Notes: generated by a model from the letters alone, not told the origin. Positions 15,588 to 25,242 are shown, counted from the stretch's first letter. The stretch is DNA of 64,000 nt from Neolewinella marina (GCF_002631205.1 NZ_PDLO01000003.1:310001-374000); one strand, 5' to 3'. A program made the numbers and translations.

Positions 15588-16817
15588 TTAGGCGGGGTGG
15601 ACGCCGGCGGCAAAATCCTTGAGATAGGTGAAGTGGGGACCGAGCTCCCCGTCCCGGGTAATCGTGGCCCGCAGCAAAATGTCGCTCTCCGGCCGGGTGA
15701 ACTCCGGCAGGATCTTGTCCATGAAGGTTTCCCCGAAGGCCTGGCTGGCGTCCCGGGGCAGCTCGCTGGGCAGGTTGTCCACCGACATCACGTCGACCAC
15801 ATCGGAGGTGTAGGGAGACGCCTCCTGGGAGGTGCGTGGCTGATAACCGAATACGGGGTCGGCAATGGTCGTAGCCCTCAGGGTGGAGGGTACGCTGGCG
15901 GCCGGCGCGATGTCGCAGGTCACGTCAGCGATCGTCTGGATGCGAAAATCGGCAGCTTCCATGTCGGCGGCGGAAAAGAAGGCCGGTGCCCGGCCATCCC
16001 AGAAAATGCCGTTGATGAAGATGTCCGCCGTTGCGCAGTAGGGGCCGAAGCGGCTGCGGTACTCTGCGGAGTGGGCGTAGAAGTGGCTCCGCTTCACGGC
16101 CTTGCCGGAGGGGTGCTCTACGTAGTCTTCCACGGCGAGCTGGGTAAACACGGGCTCCGTCGCGGGCTCCAGGAACTCCGCGGGGCTCACCTTGCGGAAA
16201 CCCATATCGCGCAGCACCCTCGCGGCACCCGCGCCCACGCGCCCGGTGCCCGTAAGGACAACCTTCACGGGGGGCAGGGACAGCGCAGCGTACACCGGTT
16301 TGACGGCGGCGTAGTCGTGGAGGTCCTTCAGCCGCGGCAGATCGATGCTGCCCGTGCGTTTTCCAAAGGCCCAGACGGCGTTGTGGGCACCGACCATCCC
16401 CGCCCAGTAGCCGAAGGCGATGAGCCGGCGGCCCCGGTCGTCGGTAAGGTATTCGTAGTCAATGTGGCGGATACCCTTGTCGAGCAGAGCCCGCAGCAGC
16501 CCCTGGTTATAAGGCTGGAACTTGGCCACGTGGGCAAAGTTGCAGTAGGTTTTCCCCGGAACCAGGCGGCTGATGGGCACCTCCTTGATGCCCAGCAGGA
16601 TGTCCTGGGTAGTGATGTCCTCGCGCACCGGTACGCCCAGACGGGCATATTCCTCGTCGGGAAAGCAGCGGTGGGGGCTGGTTTGTACGACCACGTCCCA
16701 ACCCCGGCTGATCAGGGCAGCCGCCTGCCTGGGGGTGAGGGGAACGCGAGCGTCGGGTGGGCTTTTGTCTTCCCGGACGACGGCCAGGGAGGGGAGGGTA
16801 GTTTGGTTAGGGGGCAT
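15588..16817 (-). CDS. Saccharopine dehydrogenase (lysine-forming, LYS1-like) NAD(P)-dependent oxidoreductase
   Basis: 409 residues of the alanine dehydrogenase/PNT-like superfamily, closest in pattern to fungal LYS1, which interconverts saccharopine with lysine and 2-oxoglutarate. Shared features are VREDKSPPDARVPLTP at the N-terminus, LGIKEVP, FAHVAKFQ, FGYWAGMVGAHNAVW, the dinucleotide-binding VLTGTGRVGAGAARVL near 190, ADIFINGIFWDGRAP, and SVDNLPSELPRDAS. The ATG at 16817 follows the PAP2 stop by one base. Because lysA, the last step of the diaminopimelate route, lies 3 kb away, a catabolic or other oxidoreductase role is also possible. Confidence 0.75.
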   Translation of the reverse strand: MPPNQTTLPSLAVVREDKSPPDARVPLTPRQAAALISRGWDVVVQTSPHRCFPDEEYARLGVPVREDITTQDILLGIKEVPISRLVPGKTYCNFAHVAKFQPYNQGLLRALLDKGIRHIDYEYLTDDRGRRLIAFGYWAGMVGAHNAVWAFGKRTGSIDLPRLKDLHDYAAVKPVYAALSLPPVKVVLTGTGRVGAGAARVLRDMGFRKVSPAEFLEPATEPVFTQLAVEDYVEHPSGKAVKRSHFYAHSAEYRSRFGPYCATADIFINGIFWDGRAPAFFSAADMEAADFRIQTIADVTCDIAPAASVPSTLRATTIADPVFGYQPRTSQEASPYTSDVVDVMSVDNLPSELPRDASQAFGETFMDKILPEFTRPESDILLRATITRDGELGPHFTYLKDFAAGVHPA

Positions 16818-16818
16818 A

Positions 16819-17568
16819 TCAGTCGGGCGTAATGTTCTCTTCGACGGGGGGAACCCGCGATTTGCGTGTCCACCAGATTCCGTCGTTGAGCAAGGTACTA
16901 TCGGGAAAAACCTTCCACTGCAGGAAGAACATAAGAATGGCAATCAGCAGCCCAATGAAGGCCCCCGCGGTCACGTCCCTCAGGAAGTGATAAAGGAGAT
17001 ACATGCGGCTGAAGGCTACCTCAATGGCCAGCAGAAAACACAGGATGCTGATGAGCACCTTGGGCCGCCGCACATTGAAGCAAATGAAGCTGTAGAGGGC
17101 AAAGGCCGAGGCGGAATGCCCGCTGGGGAAACTGGTGTCCCCCCAGTTGCGCATGTTCTCCTCGAAGAGGTTCAGGTCGTTCCAGGTGGTCTCGAAGTTG
17201 TCGAAGAAATACCGCATGGGGCGGGCCTGGGCGAAGTAAAGCTTGAGCAGTCCGGTGAACACCGCAACCGCCGCTCCGGTGGCCGCGGCAAATATGGCCG
17301 TGCGAATGCGGTAGGTAAGGGCCACCAGGATCACCACCACGTAGGCGATGGGTTCTCCGAGCCGCGTCCCGTTGATGAATACCAGGTCCCAGGTAGGAGT
17401 ACGCAGCTGGTTGATGGCGATAAGTGCTTCTCCCTGCTGCCGCGTCAGTACCAGGTAGAGGTTAGCCAGGATGAGCAGCAGCACCCCGAGGAGGAAGTAG
17501 CGGTTGGCCCGCAGAAAGGTCCGCAGGCGCAGGCTGGGCGGCGTGAAATGACGACGGGTGAACGGCAT
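16819..17568 (-). CDS. PAP2-family membrane phosphatase
   Basis: 249 residues with about six transmembrane segments and the full phosphatase signature: KLYFAQARP (KxxxxxxRP, ~108-116), PSGHS (~148-152) and SRMYLLYHFLRDV (SRxxxxxHxxxD, ~186-198). Relatives dephosphorylate phosphatidic acid, undecaprenyl-PP or phosphatidylglycerophosphate at the membrane; the exact lipid cannot be told. The ATG is 18 bases after the LptF/G stop. A TACCTTCG box just four bases upstream of the ATG may give a leaderless internal transcript. Confidence 0.88.
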   Translation of the reverse strand: MPFTRRHFTPPSLRLRTFLRANRYFLLGVLLLILANLYLVLTRQQGEALIAINQLRTPTWDLVFINGTRLGEPIAYVVVILVALTYRIRTAIFAAATGAAVAVFTGLLKLYFAQARPMRYFFDNFETTWNDLNLFEENMRNWGDTSFPSGHSASAFALYSFICFNVRRPKVLISILCFLLAIEVAFSRMYLLYHFLRDVTAGAFIGLLIAILMFFLQWKVFPDSTLLNDGIWWTRKSRVPPVEENITPD

Positions 17569-17572
17569 AGGG

Positions 17573-17580
17573 CGAAGGTA
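17573..17580 (-). promoter_or_regulatory. Possible -7 box directly before the PAP2 start
   Basis: TACCTTCG on the minus strand, seven of eight matches to TAnnTTTG, ending four bases before the ATG at 17568. If used, the mRNA would be leaderless. No -33 box was identified. Confidence 0.3.
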
Positions 17581-17586
17581 GCGAAA

Positions 17587-19293
17587 TTAGGACTTCGCTA
17601 TCCGACGCCGCAGGGCCGCTACTTGTTTGCTGTCGCGGGCCCGCCGCAGGGCATTTTTCGCCCGGTCGGTGTCCACCAGCTTGGCGTCGTTCATGGCGCT
17701 GTAGGTGATCCACAAACTGATGGGGAAGAGAATCAGGCACGGCAGCCAGCCCGCGAATACCCCGCTGACCACGAAGCTCTCGGCGAGCTTGCGGCAGAAA
17801 ATCGTCAGGATGATGAAGATGACGAAAAAGATGATGCTCACCAGGATGGGATACCCAAAGCCCCCCTTGCGCACGATGGCCCCCATCGGGGCTCCGATGA
17901 AGACGAAAATGATGCACACCACGGCCATGCTGTACTTCATGTGCATGTCGTAAACGTGCTTCACCCGCGACTCCTCGATGCCGGGCAGCAGGCGGAGGGT
18001 CGACTGGGCCTGGGCCGTGACGGAACGGATGCTGGAACGCGCGCGGTTGTAGATCCGGGAGTGGTCCGATTTCGGCAGGCTGTCGAGCAGGCTGCGCACC
18101 CCGTGCCAGGGGGAGGCACCCACCACTAGGGGGTGGCGGCGGGCCTCGGCGAAGCGGGCAGCGCGGCGGGTTTCCAGTTCGGCCTGTCGCTCCCGCAGAA
18201 AGCGATGGCGGACACTGTCCGAGGTGTATCCCCGCTCCTCGGGCCGGGGAGCGGCGTGAAGCGGGCGATAGGCGGCCTCCAGCAGTTCCATGCTGTCGGC
18301 CTCAGTGGTCTCTACTTCTACCACCAAACTGGTATCCGCTCCGGCGAACGCCAGGGGATCATTTTGCTGGACGCGGTAGGTGATGGTGTCCCGCGGTAAC
18401 TGGGGCAGGTAGGCCAGCAGGTGGTTGCTCAGGCCCTGTTTGCGCACCGCAATATCGGTGGCGATGGAGTCCACGCCCTCCCGCAGTTGCCAGGTGGAAA
18501 GCATGCTGCGGTTGGTGCTGAAGAGGGAGGTAGCGTGCACCTCCAGCTGGAATTCACTCAGGTCAAACACCTTGGTGTAGGTGTCGAAACTCGTCCGCAT
18601 GAAGGGTGCGCTCCGACCTTCCCGCCCGCTGGGTCGCTGCTCGATGTACTGGTGACCGTCGTAGAGCCGCATGATGAAGAAGTCACCATTGTCGGAGGTG
18701 TACATCTCGCCGTTGCTGGCGGTGATCTGGCTCAACTCCCCCACGTTGGCCTTGGTGTGGTCGTAGATGAGCACGTCCTCAATGCGGCGACCGTCGTCGC
18801 CCCGGTCGCCGAGGCGGATGGTGAACTGGTTGAAGTCTTCGTTGAACACGCCGGGCTCCATGTTGAGCGTCGGCTTTTTCTGTTGGATGTCGTACATCCG
18901 GGCCCCGAACTGGAGGTTGGCGGCCGGTATGATGTAGTCGCTGCAGAGGTAGGAGACGCCGGCGCTGATGGCCCCGAAGATGATGAGCATGCGCATGACC
19001 CGCAGCAGGGATACCCCGGCGGACTTGAAACTTGATAGCTCGTAATGCTCGGCCAGGTTACCCAGCACCATTACCGAGGAGATCAGCAGCGCCAGGGGCA
19101 GGGCCAGGGGCACCAGGCCTACGCACTTGTAGGCCAGCAGTTCCATGATAAGGAAAAAACTGAGCCCCTTCCCGGCGATGTCGTCCAGGTACAACCAGAG
19201 GATCTGCATCAGCAGGACGAACAGGGCAATAGCGAAGGTGACGATGAAGGGTCCTACGAAGGACTTCGCCATCAGTTTATCCAACTGCTTCAT
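17587..19293 (-). CDS. LptF/LptG-family lipopolysaccharide export permease
   Basis: A 568-residue YjgP/YjgQ-type permease of the Lpt complex that moves LPS from the inner membrane to the outer membrane. Three N-terminal transmembrane helices (~15-35, 50-75, 98-120) precede a large periplasmic beta-jellyroll region, and three helices close the protein (~445-540, including MKYSMAVVCIIFVFIGAPMGA). The periplasmic part is longer than in E. coli LptF/G, with an Arg/Glu-rich insert around 345-400, as often seen in this phylum. LptF and LptG cannot be told apart from sequence alone. It follows a small membrane-protein gene by 35 bases. Confidence 0.9.
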   Translation of the reverse strand: MKQLDKLMAKSFVGPFIVTFAIALFVLLMQILWLYLDDIAGKGLSFFLIMELLAYKCVGLVPLALPLALLISSVMVLGNLAEHYELSSFKSAGVSLLRVMRMLIIFGAISAGVSYLCSDYIIPAANLQFGARMYDIQQKKPTLNMEPGVFNEDFNQFTIRLGDRGDDGRRIEDVLIYDHTKANVGELSQITASNGEMYTSDNGDFFIMRLYDGHQYIEQRPSGREGRSAPFMRTSFDTYTKVFDLSEFQLEVHATSLFSTNRSMLSTWQLREGVDSIATDIAVRKQGLSNHLLAYLPQLPRDTITYRVQQNDPLAFAGADTSLVVEVETTEADSMELLEAAYRPLHAAPRPEERGYTSDSVRHRFLRERQAELETRRAARFAEARRHPLVVGASPWHGVRSLLDSLPKSDHSRIYNRARSSIRSVTAQAQSTLRLLPGIEESRVKHVYDMHMKYSMAVVCIIFVFIGAPMGAIVRKGGFGYPILVSIIFFVIFIILTIFCRKLAESFVVSGVFAGWLPCLILFPISLWITYSAMNDAKLVDTDRAKNALRRARDSKQVAALRRRIAKS

Positions 19294-19328
19294 TGGGCTA
19301 AAGACGCCCGAGCCGCGGTATTGTTGTC

Positions 19329-19661
19329 CTAGCGGTCCTTCTTCGTGTCGTCCTTCAGGTCGTGGTACTCCTCATCGCTCGGGATGTGTCCGCTGTCTTG
19401 CATGCGTTCCTTCGTCCGCCGCGCTTCGGCTTCGGTCATGCCTTCGGAGCGGTGACCGTCGATTCCCTCCTGGTTGATATTGTAACTCGTGTCGTTTACG
19501 ACCTCCTGTCGGGGGTCGCTGTTTTTCAGGTGCCTGGCGCGCTGCGTATATTGAGCTCGCTTGGTCATATAGAATACGACCCCCAGAACGATCAGGGCGC
19601 CCAGGATCCACCAGACGTCGCCGGAATAACCATCGGCTTGCAGGAAAATTGACATTTGCAT
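19329..19661 (-). CDS. Small single-span membrane protein, unknown function
   Basis: 110 residues: a short N-terminus, one transmembrane segment at ~17-31 (WWILGALIVLGVVFYM), then a strongly charged soluble tail rich in Asp, Glu, Lys and Arg. No family is recognised. ATG starts at 19661 or 19655 are both possible (MQM). It is the first gene of the minus-strand run leading into the LptF/G permease and is divergent from lysA, so it may share regulation with envelope genes. Confidence 0.55.
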   Translation of the reverse strand: MQMSIFLQADGYSGDVWWILGALIVLGVVFYMTKRAQYTQRARHLKNSDPRQEVVNDTSYNINQEGIDGHRSEGMTEAEARRTKERMQDSGHIPSDEEYHDLKDDTKKDR

Positions 19662-19742
19662 TTATTCATGAAACCTGCAACCCACCTGATTATGTTCATA
19701 CCTACTCTATCTCGGGACTAAACCCCTGGCAATTTTATCAGC

Positions 19743-20996
19743 ATGCAGTTTAAGAATGGACGCTACACCGTTTCGGGCGTCGACCTGATTTCCCTGACGG
19801 AAGAATTTGGTGCACCCCTCTACGTGTACGACGCCAACAAGATGAAAGACCAGTACGACCGCATCCACCGGGCCTTTTCCGGCGTGGAGCGGTTGCGCAT
19901 CAATTACGCCTGCAAGGCCCTCACCAACCTGAACGTACTGCGGCTGTTCCGCCAGTTGGGCAGTGGCCTGGACACGGTTTCTATGCAGGAGGTCGATCTC
20001 GGCCTCATGGCCGGCTTTGACCCCCACGACATCCTCTTTACCCCGAACTGCGTGGGACTCGACGAGGTCAACGAGGCGGTCACCAAGGGCGTGCGCATCA
20101 ACATTGATAACATTTCCATCCTGGAGCAATTCGGCGACCAGCACCGCGGCGTACCCGTATGTATCCGGCTGAACCCCCACATCATGGCGGGCGGCAACAG
20201 CAAGATCAGCGTCGGCCACATCGATTCCAAGTTCGGCATCAGCATCCACCAGGTACCCCACGTACTGAAGGTGGTCAACGCCCTGGACCTGAAAGTGGAG
20301 GGACTGCACATGCACACCGGCTCCGATATCCTCGACGCCCAGGTATTCCTCCAGGCGGTTGAGATCCTGCTGCGGGCCGCGACCGATTTCCCGGATCTCG
20401 ATTACCTCGATTTCGGTTCGGGCTTCAAGGTTCCCTACAAGGAAGGAGGCATCGCCACCGACATCGAGGACCTCGGACAGCAGCTCAGCGAACGGTTCAA
20501 CGCCTTTTGCAAGGACTACGGCCGCGAGCTGGAACTGATGTTCGAGCCCGGCAAGTTCCTGGTCAGCGAGGCCGGAACCTTCCTCGTACGTACCAACGTA
20601 GTGAAAACCACGCCGGCAACCGTCTTTGCCGGGGTCGACAGCGGACTGAATCACTTCATCCGGCCGATGTTCTACGATGCCTACCACCACATCACCAACA
20701 TCAGCAATCCCAAGGGGAAACCGCGCATCTACACCGTGGTGGGCTACATCTGCGAAACCGACACCTTCGGCATCAACCGCCAGCTCTCCGAGGTGAGGGA
20801 AGGCGACATCCTGGCCATGGCCAACGCTGGCGCCTACTGTTACATGATGGCCAGCAACTACAATAGCCGCTACCGGCCGGCCGAGGTGATGGTGCTCGAC
20901 GGAAAGGTCCACCTCATCCGCCGCCGCGAAACCATGGAAGATCTGCTGAATACCCAGGTCGAGATTCCCGAACTGGTGGAATCCGTCCAGGCCTGA
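19743..20996 (+). CDS. lysA: Diaminopimelate decarboxylase
   Basis: A 417-residue fold-type III PLP enzyme performing the last step of lysine synthesis, meso-diaminopimelate to L-lysine. It shows the PLP lysine K58 in NYACKALTN, the substrate-binding HIMAGGNSKISVGHIDSKFG region, GLHMHTGSDI near 195, YLDFGSGFKVPY, the phosphate-binding FEPGKFLVSEAG, and the catalytic Cys in YICETDTFG. The stop and the MOSC-gene start share one base (TGATG). Bacteroidota use a shorter LysA much like this one. Confidence 0.95.
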   Translation: MQFKNGRYTVSGVDLISLTEEFGAPLYVYDANKMKDQYDRIHRAFSGVERLRINYACKALTNLNVLRLFRQLGSGLDTVSMQEVDLGLMAGFDPHDILFTPNCVGLDEVNEAVTKGVRINIDNISILEQFGDQHRGVPVCIRLNPHIMAGGNSKISVGHIDSKFGISIHQVPHVLKVVNALDLKVEGLHMHTGSDILDAQVFLQAVEILLRAATDFPDLDYLDFGSGFKVPYKEGGIATDIEDLGQQLSERFNAFCKDYGRELELMFEPGKFLVSEAGTFLVRTNVVKTTPATVFAGVDSGLNHFIRPMFYDAYHHITNISNPKGKPRIYTVVGYICETDTFGINRQLSEVREGDILAMANAGAYCYMMASNYNSRYRPAEVMVLDGKVHLIRRRETMEDLLNTQVEIPELVESVQA

Positions 20997-21811
20997 TGCA
21001 GGTGGCCGCCCTTTACCGATACCCGGTGAAAAGCCTCGGCGGGGAGTCTGTAACCACCCTGCAGCCGCAGGAGCGCGGATTCGCGGACGACCGCCGCTGG
21101 ATGCTGATCGACGGAACGGGGCGCTTCATTACCCAGCGGGAAAACCCTCACCTGGCCCGTTACTCCGGTCATACCGTTGGCGAGCAGGGATTGCGGGTGA
21201 TGGAGATTTCTACCGGGGCCACGATTTGGGAAAGCCAGAATGCCCGTCCCGATTTTTCTTCCTCGCTCACGGTCACCGTTTGGGACGACACCTTTCAGGC
21301 AGTGGAGGTGGCTGGTTCCACCACCCTGGCTAGTTTACTAGACTTACCCGGGGGCAGGCTGGTGTACATGCCCGCGGAAAGCATGCGACCGGTTGACCAG
21401 CGGTACGCCAATCCGGAAGAGACGGTGAGCTTCGCCGACGGTTTCCCTTACCTGATCGCGAATACGGCCAGCTTGGATGACCTCTCCCGCCGGAGGGGCC
21501 GGGAGCTGGAAATGACCCGTTTCCGCCCCAATATCGTGATTGATGCCCCGGAGGCATACGCCGAGGACAACTGGGCAACCCTCAGGATCGGCAGCCACCG
21601 TTTTCAGCTTCCCAAACCTTGTGCCCGCTGCATCATGGTGACCCACGAACCAGAAACCGGCGAGCGGGATCCCGCCGTGCTTACCACCCTGGCGGACTAC
21701 CGCAAACGGGGCAAGAAGGTTCTGTTCGGTGAAAATGCCCTCTGGCGGGGCGGAGAAGGGTCCCTCTCGGTGGGCGATCCAGCGGTCGTGGAAGGCTTCA
21801 AGAACGCCTGA
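20996..21811 (+). CDS. MOSC-domain protein (YcbX-like)
   Basis: 271 residues: an N-terminal MOSC_N beta-barrel (ALYRYPVKSLGGESV at ~5-19, then RGFADDRRWMLID) and a C-terminal MOSC domain with the conserved cysteine in KPCARCIMVT near residue 205. MOSC proteins bind sulfur or molybdenum cofactor intermediates; YcbX and mARC reduce N-hydroxylated compounds with Moco. It is translationally coupled to lysA (one-base overlap), a pairing with no obvious metabolic reason. It lacks an attached ferredoxin domain, so an external electron donor would be needed. Confidence 0.85.
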   Translation: MQVAALYRYPVKSLGGESVTTLQPQERGFADDRRWMLIDGTGRFITQRENPHLARYSGHTVGEQGLRVMEISTGATIWESQNARPDFSSSLTVTVWDDTFQAVEVAGSTTLASLLDLPGGRLVYMPAESMRPVDQRYANPEETVSFADGFPYLIANTASLDDLSRRRGRELEMTRFRPNIVIDAPEAYAEDNWATLRIGSHRFQLPKPCARCIMVTHEPETGERDPAVLTTLADYRKRGKKVLFGENALWRGGEGSLSVGDPAVVEGFKNA

Positions 21812-21822
21812 ATTTCTTCCCG

Positions 21823-23079
21823 TTATTTGGTAGCGGTGCCGGTGGCCTGACGGATAGCTGCCAGGTCGGGGTGGGCACTGTTGGTGCGCTCCGCTTTGGT
21901 GAGGTGGTCCAGGGCCTTGTCGTTCTCGCCGCGGGCTACGTATAACCTGGCCAGTTCGCGGTTCACGTCAATGTTGGCGGGGCGGCGGTTGTGCTCCTCC
22001 AGCAGGTACTCCAGTGCCTTGTCGTAGTCGGGAAACACATCCTGGTACAGGGTAGCATACTCCAGGTCCATGTTGTGTCCGCTGCTGACGTCGTCCTCCA
22101 GCATCTCCAGGATGTCCTGCTCCATAGATTCGAGCTCGTCGGTGCGCCCTTGCTTGCGGTATAGCTTGGCCAGGTCCATGTAGTATCCGACCTCGGGGAT
22201 GATGTCGCGGGCCTGGATCAGCAGTTGTTCGGCCCTGGCGTCATCGCCCGCATCCTGGGCCAGTTCGGCCTGGGCGGCCAGGGCAAAGGGGTAGTTGGGG
22301 CGCTCCCGCAGGAGGGCTGCGTATTCCGCGGCGGCCTTGTCGGGTTGCCCGTAGCGGTGGTACAGTTGCCCCAGGGTCAGTCGGGCCCATGCCGTGGACT
22401 CATAGCCCGGCGCGCCCGCACGCACCGCCCGGTTCATGGCGTCGATGGCTCCGTCTATATCCCCGTGGATTTCCCGGAGGTAAGATGCACGGCTGTACGA
22501 GCGCAGGTCGGGGCGGATTTCATTCATTTTATCCGCGGCCCGGACGGCCGCTTCGTAATCCCCCAGTTCGACGTTGGCGTCGGCGATGGCACCGTACACC
22601 TGGGCGTTGTAGGGGTTGAGGCTAACCGCTTTATTGGCTACCGTCAGGGCCTCGGCAAACTCGTGTTGGGACAGCAGGACGCCGGACTTTGTGGAGAGGG
22701 CGTCGAATTCCAGATTCGGGTCCCGGGGCCCCTGGTGGTTCAGCTCCAGAGCTTCGTCCAGCATCGCCAGGGCCGCGGGATAGTAGTGACCGTGCTCCCC
22801 GGTGACCCGCGCCTCGTTGATGAAGATCTTGGCGAGGTTGATGCGGGGTTCGATGGCGTTGGGGTTGTCCAGCCGCAGCTGGGCGGCCATCTGGGAGTAG
22901 CCGCTCTGGGTCTGGTCCCATTCCGCGGTGGCCTGCAGGGCGGCGGGGCGCGGGAGCAGGGCGGGAATCTCAGGTTCCTGGGCGCGGGCCTGTTGCTGGT
23001 GATCAGCACCTTCACTGCAGCCCAGGGCCAACAGGATAAGAAAAGCCAGACTGTTCAGTAGAATGGTAGAGTTTCGCAT
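21823..23079 (-). CDS. TPR-repeat lipoprotein
   Basis: 418 residues with a lipoprotein signal (MRNSTILLNSLAFLILLALGC, likely acylated Cys near 21), a Gln/Ala/Pro-rich linker, and a long array of tetratricopeptide repeats from ~70 to the end (for example AKIFINEARVTGEHG, AQVYGAIADANVELGDYEAAV, LARLYVARGENDKALDHL). TPR lipoproteins act as scaffolds in the periplasm. The gene lies directly downstream of the DUF4331 pair on the same strand, which suggests co-export or assembly with them. The ATG at 23079 is chosen because the upstream extension (His-rich) would hide the signal peptide. Confidence 0.8.
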   Translation of the reverse strand: MRNSTILLNSLAFLILLALGCSEGADHQQQARAQEPEIPALLPRPAALQATAEWDQTQSGYSQMAAQLRLDNPNAIEPRINLAKIFINEARVTGEHGHYYPAALAMLDEALELNHQGPRDPNLEFDALSTKSGVLLSQHEFAEALTVANKAVSLNPYNAQVYGAIADANVELGDYEAAVRAADKMNEIRPDLRSYSRASYLREIHGDIDGAIDAMNRAVRAGAPGYESTAWARLTLGQLYHRYGQPDKAAAEYAALLRERPNYPFALAAQAELAQDAGDDARAEQLLIQARDIIPEVGYYMDLAKLYRKQGRTDELESMEQDILEMLEDDVSSGHNMDLEYATLYQDVFPDYDKALEYLLEEHNRRPANIDVNRELARLYVARGENDKALDHLTKAERTNSAHPDLAAIRQATGTATK

Positions 23080-23169
23080 GGTGGTGTGGTGATGTGGAAG
23101 TAAAGCGTGGCACCCCGTCCAGGGGCGGGATACCACGCTTTCGGTTATCTCAAGTTACGGTCGCTCGGG

Positions 23170-25242
23170 TCAGTTGGTTTTCACCATCCGGATGGTCTGC
23201 AGGACCTTGCCGTTGCCATTGCTGATCACGGTGAAGTACAGGCCCTGGGGCAACTTGCCGACGGATACGTTGATCTGGTGATCACCGGCCGGGAAAGTCT
23301 GCCGACCGAGGTTTTGCAGCTGGCGTCCGTTGCCGTCGTAGAGGTCGATGCTGATCGCAGTGGTTTCCCGGACGTGCAACTTCAGGGTCGTCTCCTGTTG
23401 GAAGGGGTTGGGGAAGCTGTAACCTACAACGTTGGGCGCGTTAACGCCTACTCCCTCTTCCGGCAGGCTTCCGCCGGCGGAGGTGGGCCGCAGGGCCCCA
23501 CTGCACTCTCCCTTGCCGCTGTGGGGCAGGGCCAGGTAGGGGAAGGATTCCCGGAAGGGTTCGTCGTTCATTTCAATACCGGTAGTGTAGCCCAGCACGT
23601 TGGTCAGGCCAGCCGTGACGGGACTTCCACCTCCCTCGAGGTCGTAATCGTCGTAGAACAGGCCCACGGCGGCCAGTACCACTCCGGAGACCGCCTGCAG
23701 TTCGATCCGGGTGACGTCATCCTCCAGACGGCGCCCGTTGGGGAAACCATCCATATTTGGAATCAGCTGCAGGGTGTCGCTGCCGTTGTATCGCGCGTCC
23801 GTCAGGCCCAGTACGGCGGCTTGCACCAGTCCCAGGGAACTGAAGTCGGCCGATTCCCGGGGGGTAACGGGCACGGCCATGTTCAGCCGCAGCATATCAC
23901 CGCCGTTGGGGATGAAGTTGTGGATGAACGGTTTGCCGGCCGCCAGTGGGTTGCCGGCGGGTTTGCCGGTAGCCAGCTGGTAAGGGGGGAAGTTGGGAAC
24001 CCCAGTATGGAAGATGGGCCAGAGATCCACCGACCGGGGCCGGTCCGGGCCAGGCAGCAGCAGGGTGCCGAAGATATCGTCGTCGAGCGCGGTGCCTTCC
24101 AGTACCTCATTACCTTTGAGGATGAAGAGCCCATTGGCTCCATTGGTGAAGTCTACGGGGCCCAATACCGTCGGGCTGGCCTCCTGGATGCGCAGGGGAG
24201 CGAAAGCGGGCACGGCGCCACCGAACAGGTCGTCGTCCATGTAAAGCGCCAGCTCAGGGTTGTGGAAATAGCGGTCGAAGAAGGTATCGCGGGCCTCGTC
24301 GTAGGGAGTGCAGGCATTCCAGAAGTCCTTCATGCCTACCGGAATGATGGCCTCATTGGTCAGGGGCATTCCCAGTCGGCTCACCTGGATGTAGTTGCTG
24401 TCCACTACGTCTGGCTTGCTTCCGTCGGTCTGGAGGATTCTCACCCGCGGGCGGCTGGCGGAGGCCCACACGCCGATCACGAAGTCGGGGTCAAGGATGT
24501 TTTCGGGGGTGGCGCCTACTCCCTTTTTCAGCAGGGCGGTGATGGGTACGTTGAGCACCAACGCATTGGTGTTGAAGCACGCCAAGCCGTCCACTGGCTC
24601 TCCGTCCTGCCGGGGCGCGTCCCCGAGGTCGAAAATGCCACCGAGATCCACGAAGAATGGATCGTCTACCGGGCCGGCGAATACCTCGATGCCACCGGCG
24701 GTAGTGCGGACGGTGGAATTGGAGTAGGATTCATAGCTGTCTTCACCCAGGCCAACGGCCGACTCGATGGAGCGGGGGCCGATATTGGGGGCGGGCACGT
24801 CTCCGTTTTCTATGAGGACCGTGCTGTTACCCGCGAAGTCAATTTGCTCCAGGGTATAGGTAGTCCTCAGGTTCTGCTTGCCGAGGCGGATATTGAAGAA
24901 AGTGGTGGGGTCCTCGTTGGTGCGTCGGAAAGTGAAACGGTAGGTGATATCATCACCAACCGTCGACACGTCGTTGTCCACGTGGATTTCGTAGCGGATA
25001 TCTTCCCCGAAGTGGTACCAGTTAGGCCCGCCGTGGGGGAGTTGCATGGGGATGTAGGTCGCGATCAGGGTGATCATGTCCGGGTTGTCCGGCGACCGGA
25101 AGGCGTAGACGTCGACGTTGTCGGCCAGGGGGTCGTCCGCGATGAGGGGGGCTTCCCGGTGGGAGGAGGCATAGAGTGCCGTACCCAGTAGCACAGCGGC
25201 CAACAGCATCCCGCCACGGTATAATGAGGTAATGGAGTTCAT
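23170..25242 (-). CDS. DUF4331 protein with C-terminal type IX secretion sorting domain
   Basis: 690 residues. An N-terminal signal peptide (~1-25) is followed by the DUF4331 hallmark SSHREAPLIADDPLADN, repeated beta-rich segments and NPDMITLIATYIPMQLP. The protein ends in a ~75-residue type IX CTD: SFPNPFQQETTLKL, a LYDGNGRQL turn, PAGDHQINVSV and the terminal LPQGLYFTVISNG with MVKTN. It should be exported by Sec, cross the outer membrane by the PorT-containing machinery and be anchored at the surface. DUF4331 proteins have no assigned activity. It is a close tandem paralogue of the next gene upstream, which lacks the CTD. Confidence 0.86.
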   Translation of the reverse strand: MNSITSLYRGGMLLAAVLLGTALYASSHREAPLIADDPLADNVDVYAFRSPDNPDMITLIATYIPMQLPHGGPNWYHFGEDIRYEIHVDNDVSTVGDDITYRFTFRRTNEDPTTFFNIRLGKQNLRTTYTLEQIDFAGNSTVLIENGDVPAPNIGPRSIESAVGLGEDSYESYSNSTVRTTAGGIEVFAGPVDDPFFVDLGGIFDLGDAPRQDGEPVDGLACFNTNALVLNVPITALLKKGVGATPENILDPDFVIGVWASASRPRVRILQTDGSKPDVVDSNYIQVSRLGMPLTNEAIIPVGMKDFWNACTPYDEARDTFFDRYFHNPELALYMDDDLFGGAVPAFAPLRIQEASPTVLGPVDFTNGANGLFILKGNEVLEGTALDDDIFGTLLLPGPDRPRSVDLWPIFHTGVPNFPPYQLATGKPAGNPLAAGKPFIHNFIPNGGDMLRLNMAVPVTPRESADFSSLGLVQAAVLGLTDARYNGSDTLQLIPNMDGFPNGRRLEDDVTRIELQAVSGVVLAAVGLFYDDYDLEGGGSPVTAGLTNVLGYTTGIEMNDEPFRESFPYLALPHSGKGECSGALRPTSAGGSLPEEGVGVNAPNVVGYSFPNPFQQETTLKLHVRETTAISIDLYDGNGRQLQNLGRQTFPAGDHQINVSVGKLPQGLYFTVISNGNGKVLQTIRMVKTN

